64,000 nt of DNA from Pseudorhizobium xiangyangii (GTDB lineage: Bacteria; Pseudomonadota; Alphaproteobacteria; Rhizobiales; Rhizobiaceae), in NCBI RefSeq assembly GCF_020531965.1, contig NZ_JAJAWH010000011.1, positions 107,888-171,887 on the forward strand. The letters are read 5' to 3'. Position 1 is the stretch's first letter; the number at the start of each line of letters is the position of its first letter. The notes beneath the pieces are model-generated. The model made no database searches and had not been told where the DNA came from. It worked only from the letters and a program-made list of their open reading frames with translations. Position numbers and translations under genes: made by a program. Positions 54,187-62,885 of the stretch are shown here, piece by piece.

Positions 54187-55041
54187 TCAGACGCTGGCTG
54201 CAGCCAGGGCTCTCACACCGGTAGATTGTCTGGCTGCCTTATCGGCGGCTGCGGGAATGTTGATGCTGGTCGAAGTCAGCGATTCGTCGATGCCTGCGCC
54301 GTCCCGGTCGGAGCCATAGATCTCCTGCACCGCCCCGGCGGTCAGTTCGGAAGGGGTTCCGTCAAAGACGACACGTCCGGCCGCCATGCCGATGATCCGC
54401 TCGCAGTAGCTGCGCGCAGTGTCGAGCGTGTGCAGGTTGGTGACGACCGTGATGCCTTCGCGTTCGTTGATGCCGCGCAGCGCGTCCATGACGATCTTGG
54501 CGTTGAGTGGGTCGAGCGACGCGATCGGCTCGTCGGCAAGCAGCATCTTCGGCGCCTGCATCAAGGCGCGGGCGATCGCCACGCGCTGCTGCTGTCCGCC
54601 CGAAAGCGTGCCTGCCCGCTGGAGCGCCGTCTGTTCGATGCCGAGGCGCTCGAGCGCCGCCATGGCCATTAGCCGTTCGTCGAGCGTGAATACGTTGAGG
54701 AGGCTCATGACGGTGGAGCGATGGTTCAGCCGTCCGAGCATGACGTTGGTGAGGACATCGACCCGCGGCACGAGGTTGAACTGCTGGAAGATCATCGCGC
54801 AATCGCGTTGCCAGTTGCGCAGCCCGGTTCCCCTGAGGGCAGAGACTTCCAGATCGCCGAAGTGGATCGAGCCTGAGCTCGGGTCCTGCAGGCGATTGAT
54901 CATCCGCAGCAGGGTTGATTTGCCGGCACCCGAACGGCCGATGATGCCGACCATCTGACCCTGAGGAATTTCGACGTTGACCGCGTTGACTGCAACCCGC
55001 TCGCCGAAACGGCGTGTAACATTCCTCAGTTCAAACTTCAT
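54187..55041 (-). CDS. phnC: Phosphonate ABC transporter ATP-binding protein PhnC
   Basis: PhnC, 284 residues. Walker A is GRSGAGKST, the signature is [17 protein letters not shown] and Walker B is [13 protein letters not shown]. It powers PhnE1/PhnE2. First gene of the phnCDE1E2 unit, with a PHO box 58 bp upstream of the start. Confidence 0.95.
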   Translation of the reverse strand: MKFELRNVTRRFGERVAVNAVNVEIPQGQMVGIIGRSGAGKSTLLRMINRLQDPSSGSIHFGDLEVSALRGTGLRNWQRDCAMIFQQFNLVPRVDVLTNVMLGRLNHRSTVMSLLNVFTLDERLMAMAALERLGIEQTALQRAGTLSGGQQQRVAIARALMQAPKMLLADEPIASLDPLNAKIVMDALRGINEREGITVVTNLHTLDTARSYCERIIGMAAGRVVFDGTPSELTAGAVQEIYGSDRDGAGIDESLTSTSINIPAAADKAARQSTGVRALAAASV

Positions 55042-55098
55042 GTTTCCTGTCCGTATTGCCTCGGTGGGGTCTCGATAGCGACGGTTGATGAAGCCTGA

Positions 55099-55116
55099 AT
55101 GTCGGTTTTATGTCTG
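55099..55116 (-). promoter_or_regulatory. Candidate PHO box upstream of phnC
   Basis: On the minus strand CAGACAT-AAAA-CCGACAT: each half matches CTGTCAT at 5 of 7 positions with the correct 4-bp spacing. It lies 58 bp before the phnC start. Confidence 0.5.
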
Positions 55117-55144
55117 TTTTGTAATAAGCGCGGCCCCTCGGGCT

Positions 55145-55765
55145 TCAAGCCGGTGTGTGGCGCGCAAGGAAGTCCTCTGCAGAGAGCGCCCGGAAGTCGT
55201 CGAGTGCTGCTCGCAGCTTGCCGTGGTCCCAATCCCACCAGGCGAGCCGGTCCATGTCGGCCCCGACTTTCTTCGTAAAGCGTTCGCGGATGAGCTTGGC
55301 GGGAACGCCACCAACGATCGTATAGGGCGCGACATCCCTGGAAACGACGGCTCCGGCGCCGATCACTGCGCCGTTGCCGACAGTGACGCCGGGCAGGACG
55401 GTTGCCCCATGTCCGATCCACACGTCATGGCCGATGGTGACGCGGTGGTCGCGACGCCATTCGAAGAAGTCTTCTTCGTTCTCGGCGTCGTCCCAGTAAT
55501 TGGCGGCGCGATAGGTGAAGTGGTGGAGTGTCGCACGCCAGGTCGGATGGTTGGTGGCATTGATGCGCACCGAGGCGGCCATGTTGACGAACTTGCCGAT
55601 CGTGGCGCACCAGATCGAGCCGTCCTGCATGATGTAGGAATAGTCGCCGATCTCGGCTTCGTCGATGCGGCACCGTTCGGCGACTTCCGTATAGCGACCG
55701 AGAACAGAGTTGTTGACGCTGGCGCTCGGATGGATGACCGGCTGGACGCCCACCCTGGAGTTCAT
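55145..55765 (-). CDS. Hexapeptide-repeat transferase of the phosphonate locus
   Basis: A 206-residue left-handed beta-helix protein with hexapeptide repeats ([49 protein letters not shown]) related to chloramphenicol/xenobiotic acetyltransferases. Such genes are often found with phnGHIJKL. It may acetylate aminophosphonates, as PhnO does in E. coli, but that is inference. The start overlaps the phnL stop by 4 bp. Last gene of the phnG-led unit. Confidence 0.88.
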   Translation of the reverse strand: MNSRVGVQPVIHPSASVNNSVLGRYTEVAERCRIDEAEIGDYSYIMQDGSIWCATIGKFVNMAASVRINATNHPTWRATLHHFTYRAANYWDDAENEEDFFEWRRDHRVTIGHDVWIGHGATVLPGVTVGNGAVIGAGAVVSRDVAPYTIVGGVPAKLIRERFTKKVGADMDRLAWWDWDHGKLRAALDDFRALSAEDFLARHTPA

Positions 55766-56469
55766 GCCGCGGCCTTTCTCGGTGAGAACTGGCTGACATC
55801 GACGATACGGTTGGCGACGGCTTCCCGCACCTCCTCGTCATGGAAGATGCCGAGCAGCGCCACGCCCTTCCGCTTCTTCTCGGCGATCATCTCCACGACG
55901 ACCCGGCGATTTCGCGCGTCGAGCGAAGCCGTCGGTTCGTCGAGCAGCAGGATGGTGTGGTCGGTGATGAAGCCGCGGGCGATGTTCACGCGCTGCTGTT
56001 CGCCACCGGAGAAGGTGGCCGGCGGCAACCCCCACAATTCCTTTGGAAGGTTGAGCTGAGACAGAAGCGAAGCTGCAGTGTCGCGCGCTTCCAAGGCACT
56101 CACCCCTCGCGCCACGAGCGGCTCGGCGACCACATCGAGCGCTGAAACGCGCGGCACGGTACGCAGGAACTGGCTGACATATCCGAGCGTCCGGCGGCGG
56201 ACGTCGAGGACAGTGCGCGGGTCGGCACTGGCAATATCGACGATCCGGTCCTGGTGCGCCACGAGGATCTGTCCCGCATCCACGGCGTAGTTGCCATAGA
56301 GCATCTTGAGAATGGAGCTCTTGCCGATGCCGGACGGTCCGCCCAGCACGACGCATTCGCCGCTTGCCACGGAGAAGTTGACGTCGTTGACGACCGGCAG
56401 CTCAATGCCGTCGCGCAGGTGCATGATGAAGCTCTTGAAGACTTCAGAGACGATGAGGGGAGTGGCCAT
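55762..56469 (-). CDS. phnL: C-P lyase system ATP-binding protein PhnL
   Basis: PhnL, 235 residues, an ABC-type ATPase that associates with the C-P lyase core complex rather than with a membrane permease. Walker A is [10 protein letters not shown], the signature is [15 protein letters not shown], and Walker B ends [11 protein letters not shown]. The gene lies 71 bp after phnK. Confidence 0.95.
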   Translation of the reverse strand: MATPLIVSEVFKSFIMHLRDGIELPVVNDVNFSVASGECVVLGGPSGIGKSSILKMLYGNYAVDAGQILVAHQDRIVDIASADPRTVLDVRRRTLGYVSQFLRTVPRVSALDVVAEPLVARGVSALEARDTAASLLSQLNLPKELWGLPPATFSGGEQQRVNIARGFITDHTILLLDEPTASLDARNRRVVVEMIAEKKRKGVALLGIFHDEEVREAVANRIVDVSQFSPRKAAA

Positions 56470-56540
56470 GTATTTTTATCCTTGTTTACGCATGGTCTTG
56501 TCCGAAAGCCGGAGACCATTTTTCGGGACCATGCGTCCCC

Positions 56541-57317
56541 TTAGACCTGCAGGATCGAAGAAACGAGAAGCTGGGTATAGGGCTCGCGCGGGTCGTCGAG
56601 GACGCGATCTGTCAGCCCCTGCTCGATGACGTAGCCGTCCTTCATCACCATCATCCGATGCGATAGCAGACGGGCAACCGCCAGATCGTGGGTGACGATG
56701 ATGGCCGAAAGGCCGAGGTCGTTGACCAGACCGCGCACCAGATCGAGAAGACGCGCCTGCACCGAGACATCGAGGCCGCCGGTGGGCTCGTCCATGAAGA
56801 CGAGGCGAGGGCCGGTCACGAGATTGCGCGCAATCTGCAGGCGCTGCCGCATGCCGCCGGAAAAGGCGCGGGGCGCATCGTCGATACGGTCGACGCCGAT
56901 CTCGACGCGCGATAGCCAGTCGCTGGCCGTGGCCCGGATATTGCCGTAATGGCGGTCGCCGACCGCCATTAGCCTTTCGCCGACATTGGCGCCGGCCGAA
57001 ACGGTCATGCGCAGACCGTCGGCCGGGTTCTGGTGCACGAAGCCCCAGTCCGTGCGCATCAGGAAGCGGCGTTCCGCCTCGCTCATGTGGTAGAGGTCAC
57101 GGACCGTACCATCGCGCATCGTGTATTCCACGCTGCCGGCGGTGGGCATCAACCGCGTCGAGATGCAGTTGAGGAGTGTCGTCTTGCCCGAACCGGATTC
57201 ACCGACGATAGCCAGCACTTCGCCGGGCCAGAGATCGAATGAGACTTCCTTGCAGCCGATCCGCTGGCCGTAGAACTTCGAGACGGCGCTGACTTTGAGA
57301 AGAGGTGTGTCGTTCAT
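56541..57317 (-). CDS. phnK: C-P lyase system ATP-binding protein PhnK
   Basis: PhnK, 258 residues. Walker A is VGESGSGKTT, the signature is FSGGMRQRLQIARNL and Walker B is LVFMDEPTGGLDVS. It binds the PhnGHIJ core complex. The ATG at 57317 overlaps the phnJ stop by 4 bp; the frame extends upstream only within phnJ. Confidence 0.95.
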   Translation of the reverse strand: MNDTPLLKVSAVSKFYGQRIGCKEVSFDLWPGEVLAIVGESGSGKTTLLNCISTRLMPTAGSVEYTMRDGTVRDLYHMSEAERRFLMRTDWGFVHQNPADGLRMTVSAGANVGERLMAVGDRHYGNIRATASDWLSRVEIGVDRIDDAPRAFSGGMRQRLQIARNLVTGPRLVFMDEPTGGLDVSVQARLLDLVRGLVNDLGLSAIIVTHDLAVARLLSHRMMVMKDGYVIEQGLTDRVLDDPREPYTQLLVSSILQV

Positions 57318-58213
57318 TCCGCTGCCTCCTGGATCGCCAGTAGTTCGCCCACGTGACCCTGTTCGCGCCGGTCCTCGCAATGATCGGTGTCGGAGCAGAC
57401 GAACATGCGCCCGCCCTTGTCGTCGAGGATGACCTCGTCGAGGTAGACGTTTTCCGCTCCGCACATCGCACAGGGCTTGTCGAAACGCTGGATCTCGAAG
57501 GGGTGGTCCTCGAAATCCAGGCTAACGACCTCGGTGTGCGGCGGGATGGCGTAGATGCGCTTTTCGCGACCGGCGCCGAAGAGCTGCAGTGCCTCCGACA
57601 TGTGCATTTTGGGATTGTCGAATTTCGGCGTCGGGGAAGGGTCCATGACGTAGCGTCCCGCGACCTTTACCGGATAGGCATAGGTCTTGGAGATCCGGCC
57701 GTTATACGCGATGTCCTCGTAGAGCTTCACATGCATGAGGCCGTATTCCTCGAGCGCGTGCATCTTGCGGGTCTCGGTCTCGCGAGGTTCCAGGAAGCGC
57801 AGTGGCTCCGGGATAGGGACCTGGTAGACGAGAACCTGGCCTTCCGAGAGTGTCTGTTCGGGAATGCGGTGGCGCGTCTGGATGATGGTCGCGTCCCCCG
57901 TGTGGGTGGTGACCGCGACATTGGCGACCTTCTGGAAGAAGGCGCGGATCGATACCGCGTTGGTCGTGTCGTCGGCGCCCTGGTCAATTACCTTCAGGAT
58001 GTCGTCCGGACCGATGATCGATGCGGTCACCTGAACCCCGCCGGTTCCCCATCCGTACGGCATGGGCATCTCGCGCGAGGCGAAAGGCACCTGGTAGCCG
58101 GGAATAGCGATAGCTTTCAGGATCGCGCGGCGGATCATTCGCTTCGTCTGTTCGTCCAGATAGGCGAAGTTGTAGGCCGCCAGGCCGCTGTCGGATGGAA
58201 CTTCAGGAGACAT
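57314..58213 (-). CDS. phnJ: Carbon-phosphorus lyase PhnJ (radical SAM)
   Basis: PhnJ, 299 residues, the radical SAM enzyme that breaks the C-P bond of ribose 1-alkylphosphonate 5-phosphate. The unusual Cys-X2-Cys-X21-Cys cluster motif is intact (Cys248, Cys251, Cys273), and Cys279, in the place of the thiyl cysteine, is also kept. YNFAYLDEQTKRMIRR and the YGWGTGG stretch are family marks. The ATG at 58213 is separated from phnI by 137 bp that hold a small ORF on the other strand. Confidence 0.97.
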   Translation of the reverse strand: MSPEVPSDSGLAAYNFAYLDEQTKRMIRRAILKAIAIPGYQVPFASREMPMPYGWGTGGVQVTASIIGPDDILKVIDQGADDTTNAVSIRAFFQKVANVAVTTHTGDATIIQTRHRIPEQTLSEGQVLVYQVPIPEPLRFLEPRETETRKMHALEEYGLMHVKLYEDIAYNGRISKTYAYPVKVAGRYVMDPSPTPKFDNPKMHMSEALQLFGAGREKRIYAIPPHTEVVSLDFEDHPFEIQRFDKPCAMCGAENVYLDEVILDDKGGRMFVCSDTDHCEDRREQGHVGELLAIQEAAE

Positions 58214-58248
58214 GGCGTGTTTCTCCCAAGCAAAAGGAGATGATTGTC

Positions 58249-58344
58249 ATGGATACTGGCCTTCTGATCACAATGTTCTTTTCGGTGTTTGCAGTGACCG
58301 GCTTTTGCTGCGCCTATTGGTACGGCGAGGCAGGTCGCAAATAA
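58249..58344 (+). CDS. Small one-helix membrane protein within the phn operon, opposite strand
   Basis: A 31-codon ORF: MDTGLLITMFFSVFAVTGFC, then CAYWYGEAGRK. One membrane segment (about residues 4-25) followed by a short charged end. AAGGAG stands 9 bp before the ATG at 58249; an in-frame ATG at 58240 abuts that site. It fills the gap between phnJ (divergent start) and phnI (its stop is 6 bp away) on the strand opposite the operon. Good ribosome site, clean TM and lack of other explanation for the gap support it; no homologue is known to me. Confidence 0.55.
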   Translation: MDTGLLITMFFSVFAVTGFCCAYWYGEAGRK

Positions 58345-58350
58345 TCGGGG

Positions 58351-59460
58351 TTATTCAGCAGCGTCTTGTACGCTTGCGTTTTCATTGTCCTGCGCGCCTT
58401 CGATATCGGCGCGCATCTTCCTCACCAGTCCGAGCTCGGCCTGGAAATCCACGTAATGCGGCAACTTCAGGTGCTCGACGAAGCCGGTCGCCTGCACGTT
58501 GTCGGAGTGGGAAATGACGAATTCCTCGTCCTGTGCGGGTGCCTTGATGTCTTCTCCAAGTTCTTCCGCCCGGAGTGCCCGGTCGACGAGAGACATGCTC
58601 ATCGCTTTTCGTTCACTCTGTCCGAAGACGAGGCCGTAACCGCGGGTGAATTGCGGTGGTGCCTTGGACGAACCCTTGAACTGGTTGACCATCTGGCACT
58701 CCGTTACCTGGATACGCCCGAGCGAGACTGAAAAGCCCAGTTCCGGGACATCCATCTCCACCTCGACTTGGCCGATGCGTATTTCGCCGACAAAGGGGTG
58801 ATTGCGGCCGTAGCCACGCTGGGTGGAGTAACCGAGCGCCAGCAGAAAGCCCTCGTCGCCGCGAGCGAGCGCCTGTAGCCGCAGGTCGCGCGTCATCGGA
58901 AATTCCAGGGGCTCACGGGTCAGGTCGCCCGCCAGATGATCGTCCGGCAACACCCCGTCTGCTTCGATGAGGCCCTCGGTGGCGAGGATGTCCGAGACGC
59001 GGGTTGTTTCGCCCGCAAGCGGTTCCTTGCGAGAAGCCTCCTCCACAACTTCGTCCGTGAGAAGGGATGGGTCCAGCAGGCGATGCGTGTAGTCGAATGT
59101 CGGCCCAAGGACCTGCCCGCCCGGCAAGTCCTTGTAGGTGGCAGAGATCCGTCGTTCGATATTCATCTTGCCGGTATCCACCGGGACCGTGCTGCCGAAG
59201 CGCGGCAGCGTCGTACGGTATGCGCGCAGCAGGAAGATCGCCTCGATGAGGTCGCCGCGCGACTGCCGCACGGCAAGTGCCGCAAGGGCGCGATCGTAAA
59301 GGGAGGCTTCCGCCATGACCCGGTCAACGGCGAGCGCCAACTGCTCGACGATCTGGTCGATGGTTACCGATGGAAGTGACCTGTCACCGCGGCGCCGGTC
59401 CGCAAGCAGCCGGTGTGCGTTGTCGATGGCGGCTTCGCCGCCTTTTACAGCTACGTACAT
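58351..59460 (-). CDS. phnI: C-P lyase core complex subunit PhnI
   Basis: PhnI, 369 residues. With PhnG, PhnH and PhnL it forms ribose 1-methylphosphonate 5-triphosphate from ATP and the phosphonate, displacing adenine. Family stretches are MYVAVKGGEAAIDNAHRLL, RQSRGDLIEAIFLLRAYRTTLPRFG and LALGYSTQRGYGRNHPFVGEIR. The ATG at 59460 fits the family; upstream in-frame sequence belongs to phnH. The gap after it, before phnJ, is unusual because these genes normally touch. Confidence 0.97.
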   Translation of the reverse strand: MYVAVKGGEAAIDNAHRLLADRRRGDRSLPSVTIDQIVEQLALAVDRVMAEASLYDRALAALAVRQSRGDLIEAIFLLRAYRTTLPRFGSTVPVDTGKMNIERRISATYKDLPGGQVLGPTFDYTHRLLDPSLLTDEVVEEASRKEPLAGETTRVSDILATEGLIEADGVLPDDHLAGDLTREPLEFPMTRDLRLQALARGDEGFLLALGYSTQRGYGRNHPFVGEIRIGQVEVEMDVPELGFSVSLGRIQVTECQMVNQFKGSSKAPPQFTRGYGLVFGQSERKAMSMSLVDRALRAEELGEDIKAPAQDEEFVISHSDNVQATGFVEHLKLPHYVDFQAELGLVRKMRADIEGAQDNENASVQDAAE

Positions 59461-59470
59461 GCCGGTTTCC

Positions 59471-60067
59471 TCATGCGATGGTGGTTGTGCGGGGCAGGCA
59501 GAGCAGCCTGTCACCGGCGGTAAGGATCACGTCCACGCCTCTCGGGAAGAGCCCCCTGTTGTCCGCCCAGAAGCTTAGGAATATGTCCGGAAGACCTGCG
59601 ACCGTTGCCGTCAGCGGCGTCTTGATCCCCGGTCCGGAGAGCGTCATCGTCTTGCCCGACGTGAAGGACTCGACCTCGATGACGAGCGTCGTCGAGCGGT
59701 CCGGATATTCTTGTGTCCCGGCGGAAAAGAGACCCGGCGAGCAAGGCCGCGAGCCAGCAGTCAGAAAGGCGAGCCTGGCCTCGGCCTTTTCGGCGATGAT
59801 GGTTGCGCCGGTGTGGAAGACGATCCATTCGGCGGCAGCCGATTTCGCGACGGCCGGCTGCAGCCATACGGGCGTGTCGGCATCGCAGAGTGTCAGGGCG
59901 ATCGCGCCGGCGGCGCGCCCGAGCGGTGTGGGCTGGCCGATATCGATGGAAACGGTCTGCACGGTACCAGGGCGTGCCATCCCGTCCATCAGGAGACGGA
60001 AGACGGCTTGTGAATCGTATACGGGTTCATGAAAACCGCCGGAAAGGGCTTGTGCTTGCATGGCCAT
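59471..60067 (-). CDS. phnH: C-P lyase core complex subunit PhnH
   Basis: PhnH, 198 residues. The family pattern GGFHEPVYDSQAVFRLLMDGMARPG is at the N-terminus and GIKTPLTATVAGLP in the C-terminal half. Its fold resembles PLP enzymes but has no cofactor; it is a dimer within the core complex. The ATG overlaps the phnG stop by one base; a second ATG two codons on is also possible. Confidence 0.95.
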   Translation of the reverse strand: MAMQAQALSGGFHEPVYDSQAVFRLLMDGMARPGTVQTVSIDIGQPTPLGRAAGAIALTLCDADTPVWLQPAVAKSAAAEWIVFHTGATIIAEKAEARLAFLTAGSRPCSPGLFSAGTQEYPDRSTTLVIEVESFTSGKTMTLSGPGIKTPLTATVAGLPDIFLSFWADNRGLFPRGVDVILTAGDRLLCLPRTTTIA

Positions 60068-60540
60068 CAGTCGTCTCCCCGGACCATTGTGAAGAAATCA
60101 ACGCGGGTGGCTGCGGTCTCTTCCGCCTGTCGCCTGTCGTCTGCAGCAACACGGATTTCAACGGGCATCAGGATTTCGTTCTCGACGAAGGCGCGGGAAG
60201 GCTCATCCTGCCACAGAGCGTCGAAGACCGCTGCGAGGCGAACCTTGCTCTTGTCGGTGCCAAGCGCATGAGCATGTCCGGCTGTGCCGGATCCCAGAAG
60301 AACCGTGGCACGCGTCACTGTCGCTTCACCGAGATTGAAGGGAGCGCCGCCGCCGCCGATCCGGCCACGGACCATCACCAGGCCCGTTTCCGGCCCACGG
60401 ACAGGCTTCACCACCGGCTTCTCGGCAAGCGCGTCCCAGGCATCCTGGAGTTCCTGTTTCGTGGCGTGAGCGAGCAGACGGGCAACGCGTTGCCGTTCAT
60501 TCGTCTCGGCGGCGGATATCGCGGGAGCAGGGATTGTCAT
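60067..60540 (-). CDS. phnG: C-P lyase core complex subunit PhnG
   Basis: PhnG, 157 residues, with RVARLLAHATKQEL, MVRGRIGGGGAPFNLGEATVTRATV and GTAGHAHALGTDKSKVRLAAVFDAL as family marks. It is the first gene of the phnGHIJKL-transferase unit and diverges from phnF across 82 bp holding operators and a PHO box. Confidence 0.95.
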   Translation of the reverse strand: MTIPAPAISAAETNERQRVARLLAHATKQELQDAWDALAEKPVVKPVRGPETGLVMVRGRIGGGGAPFNLGEATVTRATVLLGSGTAGHAHALGTDKSKVRLAAVFDALWQDEPSRAFVENEILMPVEIRVAADDRRQAEETAATRVDFFTMVRGDD

Positions 60541-60554
60541 TGGCCTCTCTCAAA

Positions 60555-60572
60555 TGTCTATTGATATAGACA
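60555..60572. promoter_or_regulatory. Candidate PhnF operator 1
   Basis: TGTCTATTGATATAGACA has perfect 7-bp arms around TGAT, 14 bp before the phnG start. GntR/HutC-family regulators such as PhnF bind sites of this shape. Confidence 0.55.
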
Positions 60573-60574
60573 AC

Positions 60575-60598
60575 CATACAAGTTACTGTATGAGTAAC
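60575..60598. promoter_or_regulatory. Overlapping palindromes, candidate PhnF operator 2
   Basis: Two interleaved inverted repeats: CATACA/TGTATG (60575-60592) and GTTACT/AGTAAC (60582-60598). They lie in the centre of the phnG-phnF gap. Either may be bound by PhnF or overlap the promoters. Confidence 0.4.
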
Positions 60599-60606
60599 GG
60601 CAGCAA

Positions 60607-60624
60607 GTGACAAGAGTATGACAT
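60607..60624 (-). promoter_or_regulatory. Candidate PHO box upstream of phnG
   Basis: On the minus strand ATGTCAT-ACTC-TTGTCAC: 11 of 14 positions match CTGTCAT-N4-CTGTCAT. It lies 67 bp before the phnG start and overlaps the first bases of the phnF ATG, so PhoB bound here could raise phnG and lower phnF. Confidence 0.6.
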
Positions 60625-61363
60625 GGCGGGGAATTCGACGGTGGTTCAGCGACAGAGCGGAGTGGCATTGTGGCGGCAGATTGCCGATCGTATTCGCGCG
60701 TCGATAGCCGCGGGTGAATTCGATGAGACAGGCCGCGTGCCGCCGGAAATCATGCTGGCGACGCAGTTTGGCGTCAACCGGCATACGGTGAGAAGCGCGC
60801 TCGCGGCGCTTGCACAGGAAGGTATCGTCAGGGCCGTTCAAGGTGTCGGCACGATGATCGAACGCAAGGATCGGCTGAATTTTCCGATCTCGCGACGGAC
60901 ACGGTTCAATGAGGGGATTGGCGCCCAGGCCCTCGAAACGGAGGGGATTCTTCTGTCATCGACGGTGGAGCCCGCATCTGACGAACTGGCGCGCCGTCTC
61001 GGACTGGCGCCCGAGGAAACGGTGATACGACTTGAGACTTTGCGCAAGGCGGATGGACGTGCGGTGTCGCGTGCGACGGCCTGGTTCCCGGCCGAACGCT
61101 TTGCGGGGATCGGCCGCGCCTATGGGGAGAGCGGCTCGATCACGGTTGCATTCCGGTCTCTGGGATTGGACGATTACGTGCGGGTGACGACGGAGGTCAC
61201 CGCTACGCATGCGGATGGCGACGACCTGAGGGATCTGGAGCTTTCGCCCGGTGCGATCCTGCTCGTGACAAGGTCGCTGAATGCCGATCCGGCGGGGGTG
61301 CCGGTACAATATGCGGTCAGCCGCTTTGCGGCCGACCGGGTTCAGTTCACCATCGAAAACTGA
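60623..61363 (+). CDS. phnF: GntR-family transcriptional regulator PhnF
   Basis: A 246-residue regulator of the HutC subgroup. The N-terminal winged helix (about 10-75) includes FDETGRVPPEIMLATQFGVNRHTVRSALAALAQEGIVRAV, and a UTRA ligand-binding domain follows (about 95-240). Position next to phnG identifies it as PhnF, which in known cases represses phosphonate genes. It has its own divergent promoter region. Confidence 0.93.
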   Translation: MAGNSTVVQRQSGVALWRQIADRIRASIAAGEFDETGRVPPEIMLATQFGVNRHTVRSALAALAQEGIVRAVQGVGTMIERKDRLNFPISRRTRFNEGIGAQALETEGILLSSTVEPASDELARRLGLAPEETVIRLETLRKADGRAVSRATAWFPAERFAGIGRAYGESGSITVAFRSLGLDDYVRVTTEVTATHADGDDLRDLELSPGAILLVTRSLNADPAGVPVQYAVSRFAADRVQFTIEN

Positions 61364-61387
61364 GAAGCCGCGCGAGCGGCCCTCGGA

Positions 61388-62023
61388 TCAATGAGCGCCG
61401 GACATGTCGCCAAGCACTTCTTTCGAGGCGACGGTGGAATCGGCGTTGAGCGTGTAGACCATCGGCACGCCGGTCGCGAGGTTGAGCTTCAGGATCTGTT
61501 CCTTCGTCAGGCGGTCGAGTACCATGACGAGCGCGCGCAGCGAATTGCCGTGGGCTGCGACCAGCACCTTCTCGCCCCGCAGGACGCGCGGCAGGATGTC
61601 GGTCATATAGTACGGCCACACGCGGGCGCCTGTGTCGCGCAGGCTTTCCCCGCCTGGAGGAGGAACGTCGTAGGAGCGGCGCCAGATATGCACCTGTTCC
61701 TCGCCCCACTTGTCGCGGGCGTCGTCCTTGTTAAGGCCGGAAAGGTCGCCGTAGTCACGCTCGTTAAGAGCCTGATCGCGGATCGTTTCGAGGTCAGGCT
61801 GGCCAACCTTGTCGAGCACGATCTTCAGAGTGTGCTGCGCGCGCACCAGAACGGAGGTGTAGGCGATGTCGAACTTGATGCCGGTATCGGCGAGCGCCTG
61901 GCCGCCGGCTTCGGCTTCCTGGACGCCCAGTTCCGTCAGGCCAGGATCACGCCAGCCGGTGAAGAGATTTTTCAGGTTCCATTCGCTCTGGCCGTGGCGA
62001 ACAAGGACGAGAGTGCCGCTCAT
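61388..62023 (-). CDS. gpmA: 2,3-bisphosphoglycerate-dependent phosphoglycerate mutase
   Basis: GpmA, 211 residues, interconverting 3- and 2-phosphoglycerate. The phosphohistidine motif [10 protein letters not shown] has His9 as the likely phosphorylated residue, [18 protein letters not shown] follows, and the second histidine is in [11 protein letters not shown]. The short length is typical for alphaproteobacteria. It lies 21 bp after dapB and is probably cotranscribed. Confidence 0.96.
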   Translation of the reverse strand: MSGTLVLVRHGQSEWNLKNLFTGWRDPGLTELGVQEAEAGGQALADTGIKFDIAYTSVLVRAQHTLKIVLDKVGQPDLETIRDQALNERDYGDLSGLNKDDARDKWGEEQVHIWRRSYDVPPPGGESLRDTGARVWPYYMTDILPRVLRGEKVLVAAHGNSLRALVMVLDRLTKEQILKLNLATGVPMVYTLNADSTVASKEVLGDMSGAH

Positions 62024-62044
62024 GAAGTCAATTCCTTCGGATGA

Positions 62045-62866
62045 TCAGTGGGAAAGCCCGAGCACGTCGAGCATGTCATAGTGACCGGGCTTCTTGTCGC
62101 GGCCCCAAAGGGCAGCGACGACAGCGCCGCGGGCAAAGATGGAACGATCGCGGGCGCTGTGCGACAGGGTGACGAGCTCGCCTTCACCCGCGATGATGAC
62201 GGAATGATCGCCGACGACGGAACCGCCGCGTAGCGTGGCAAAGCCGATCGTTCCTGCCTCACGCGCGCCGGTATGTCCGTCGCGGACCTTGACCGCATTT
62301 GACAGAAGCTCGATCTCGCGTCCCGCGGCCGCGGCCTCGCCGAGAAGCAGGGCGGTACCGGATGGTGCATCGACCTTGTGCTTGTGGTGCATTTCCACGA
62401 CTTCGATGTCCCAGTTCGCGGCCGGCAGGGCGCGTGCGGCCTGCTCGACAAGGACGCCCAGAAGATTGACGCCGAGGCTCATATTGCCCGACTTGATGAC
62501 GCGTGCGTGACGGGCGGCTGCCTTGATCTTCTCGTCGTCCGCGGGTGAGCAGCCGGTCGTGCCGATCACGTGGACGATGCGCGCCTGGGCCGCGAGGCCG
62601 GCGAAGTTGATCGTGGCGGCAGGGCCGGTGAAATCCAGGACGCCTTCGGCATCGAGAAAGGCCTTGAGCGGGTCTGCTGTCACCGGCACGCCGATCGGCC
62701 CGACACCGGCCAGCTCGCCTGCATCCTTGCCGATAAAAGGAGACCCTTCGCGTTCGACTGCCGCATGCAGCACGACGCCATCGGTTTCGTGAAGCACCCG
62801 GATCAGGGTCTGCCCCATACGGCCACCTGCGCCTACGACCACGAGTTTCATCGGATTGTCGCTCAT
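62045..62866 (-). CDS. dapB: 4-hydroxy-tetrahydrodipicolinate reductase
   Basis: DapB, 273 residues, an NAD(P)H-dependent enzyme of lysine and diaminopimelate synthesis. The cofactor motif [13 protein letters not shown] is at the start, and the catalytic [21 protein letters not shown] in the C-terminal half. The ATG at 62866 gives the family length; a longer frame upstream is a shadow of the ABC exporter gene, which ends 19 bp away. Confidence 0.96.
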   Translation of the reverse strand: MSDNPMKLVVVGAGGRMGQTLIRVLHETDGVVLHAAVEREGSPFIGKDAGELAGVGPIGVPVTADPLKAFLDAEGVLDFTGPAATINFAGLAAQARIVHVIGTTGCSPADDEKIKAAARHARVIKSGNMSLGVNLLGVLVEQAARALPAANWDIEVVEMHHKHKVDAPSGTALLLGEAAAAGREIELLSNAVKVRDGHTGAREAGTIGFATLRGGSVVGDHSVIIAGEGELVTLSHSARDRSIFARGAVVAALWGRDKKPGHYDMLDVLGLSH

Positions 62867-62885
62867 GCGGGCATCGGCTCCTTGG

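Noticed and set aside
60623-61363. This GntR/UTRA regulator as the HutC for the hut locus
   Set aside because: It is divergent from phnG and 50 kb from the hut genes, so PhnF is the better call; hutC is probably outside the window.
61365-61381. GCCGC-GCGA-GCGGC hairpin between phnF and gpmA as a terminator
   Set aside because: The stem has only five pairs and there is no T-run on either strand.
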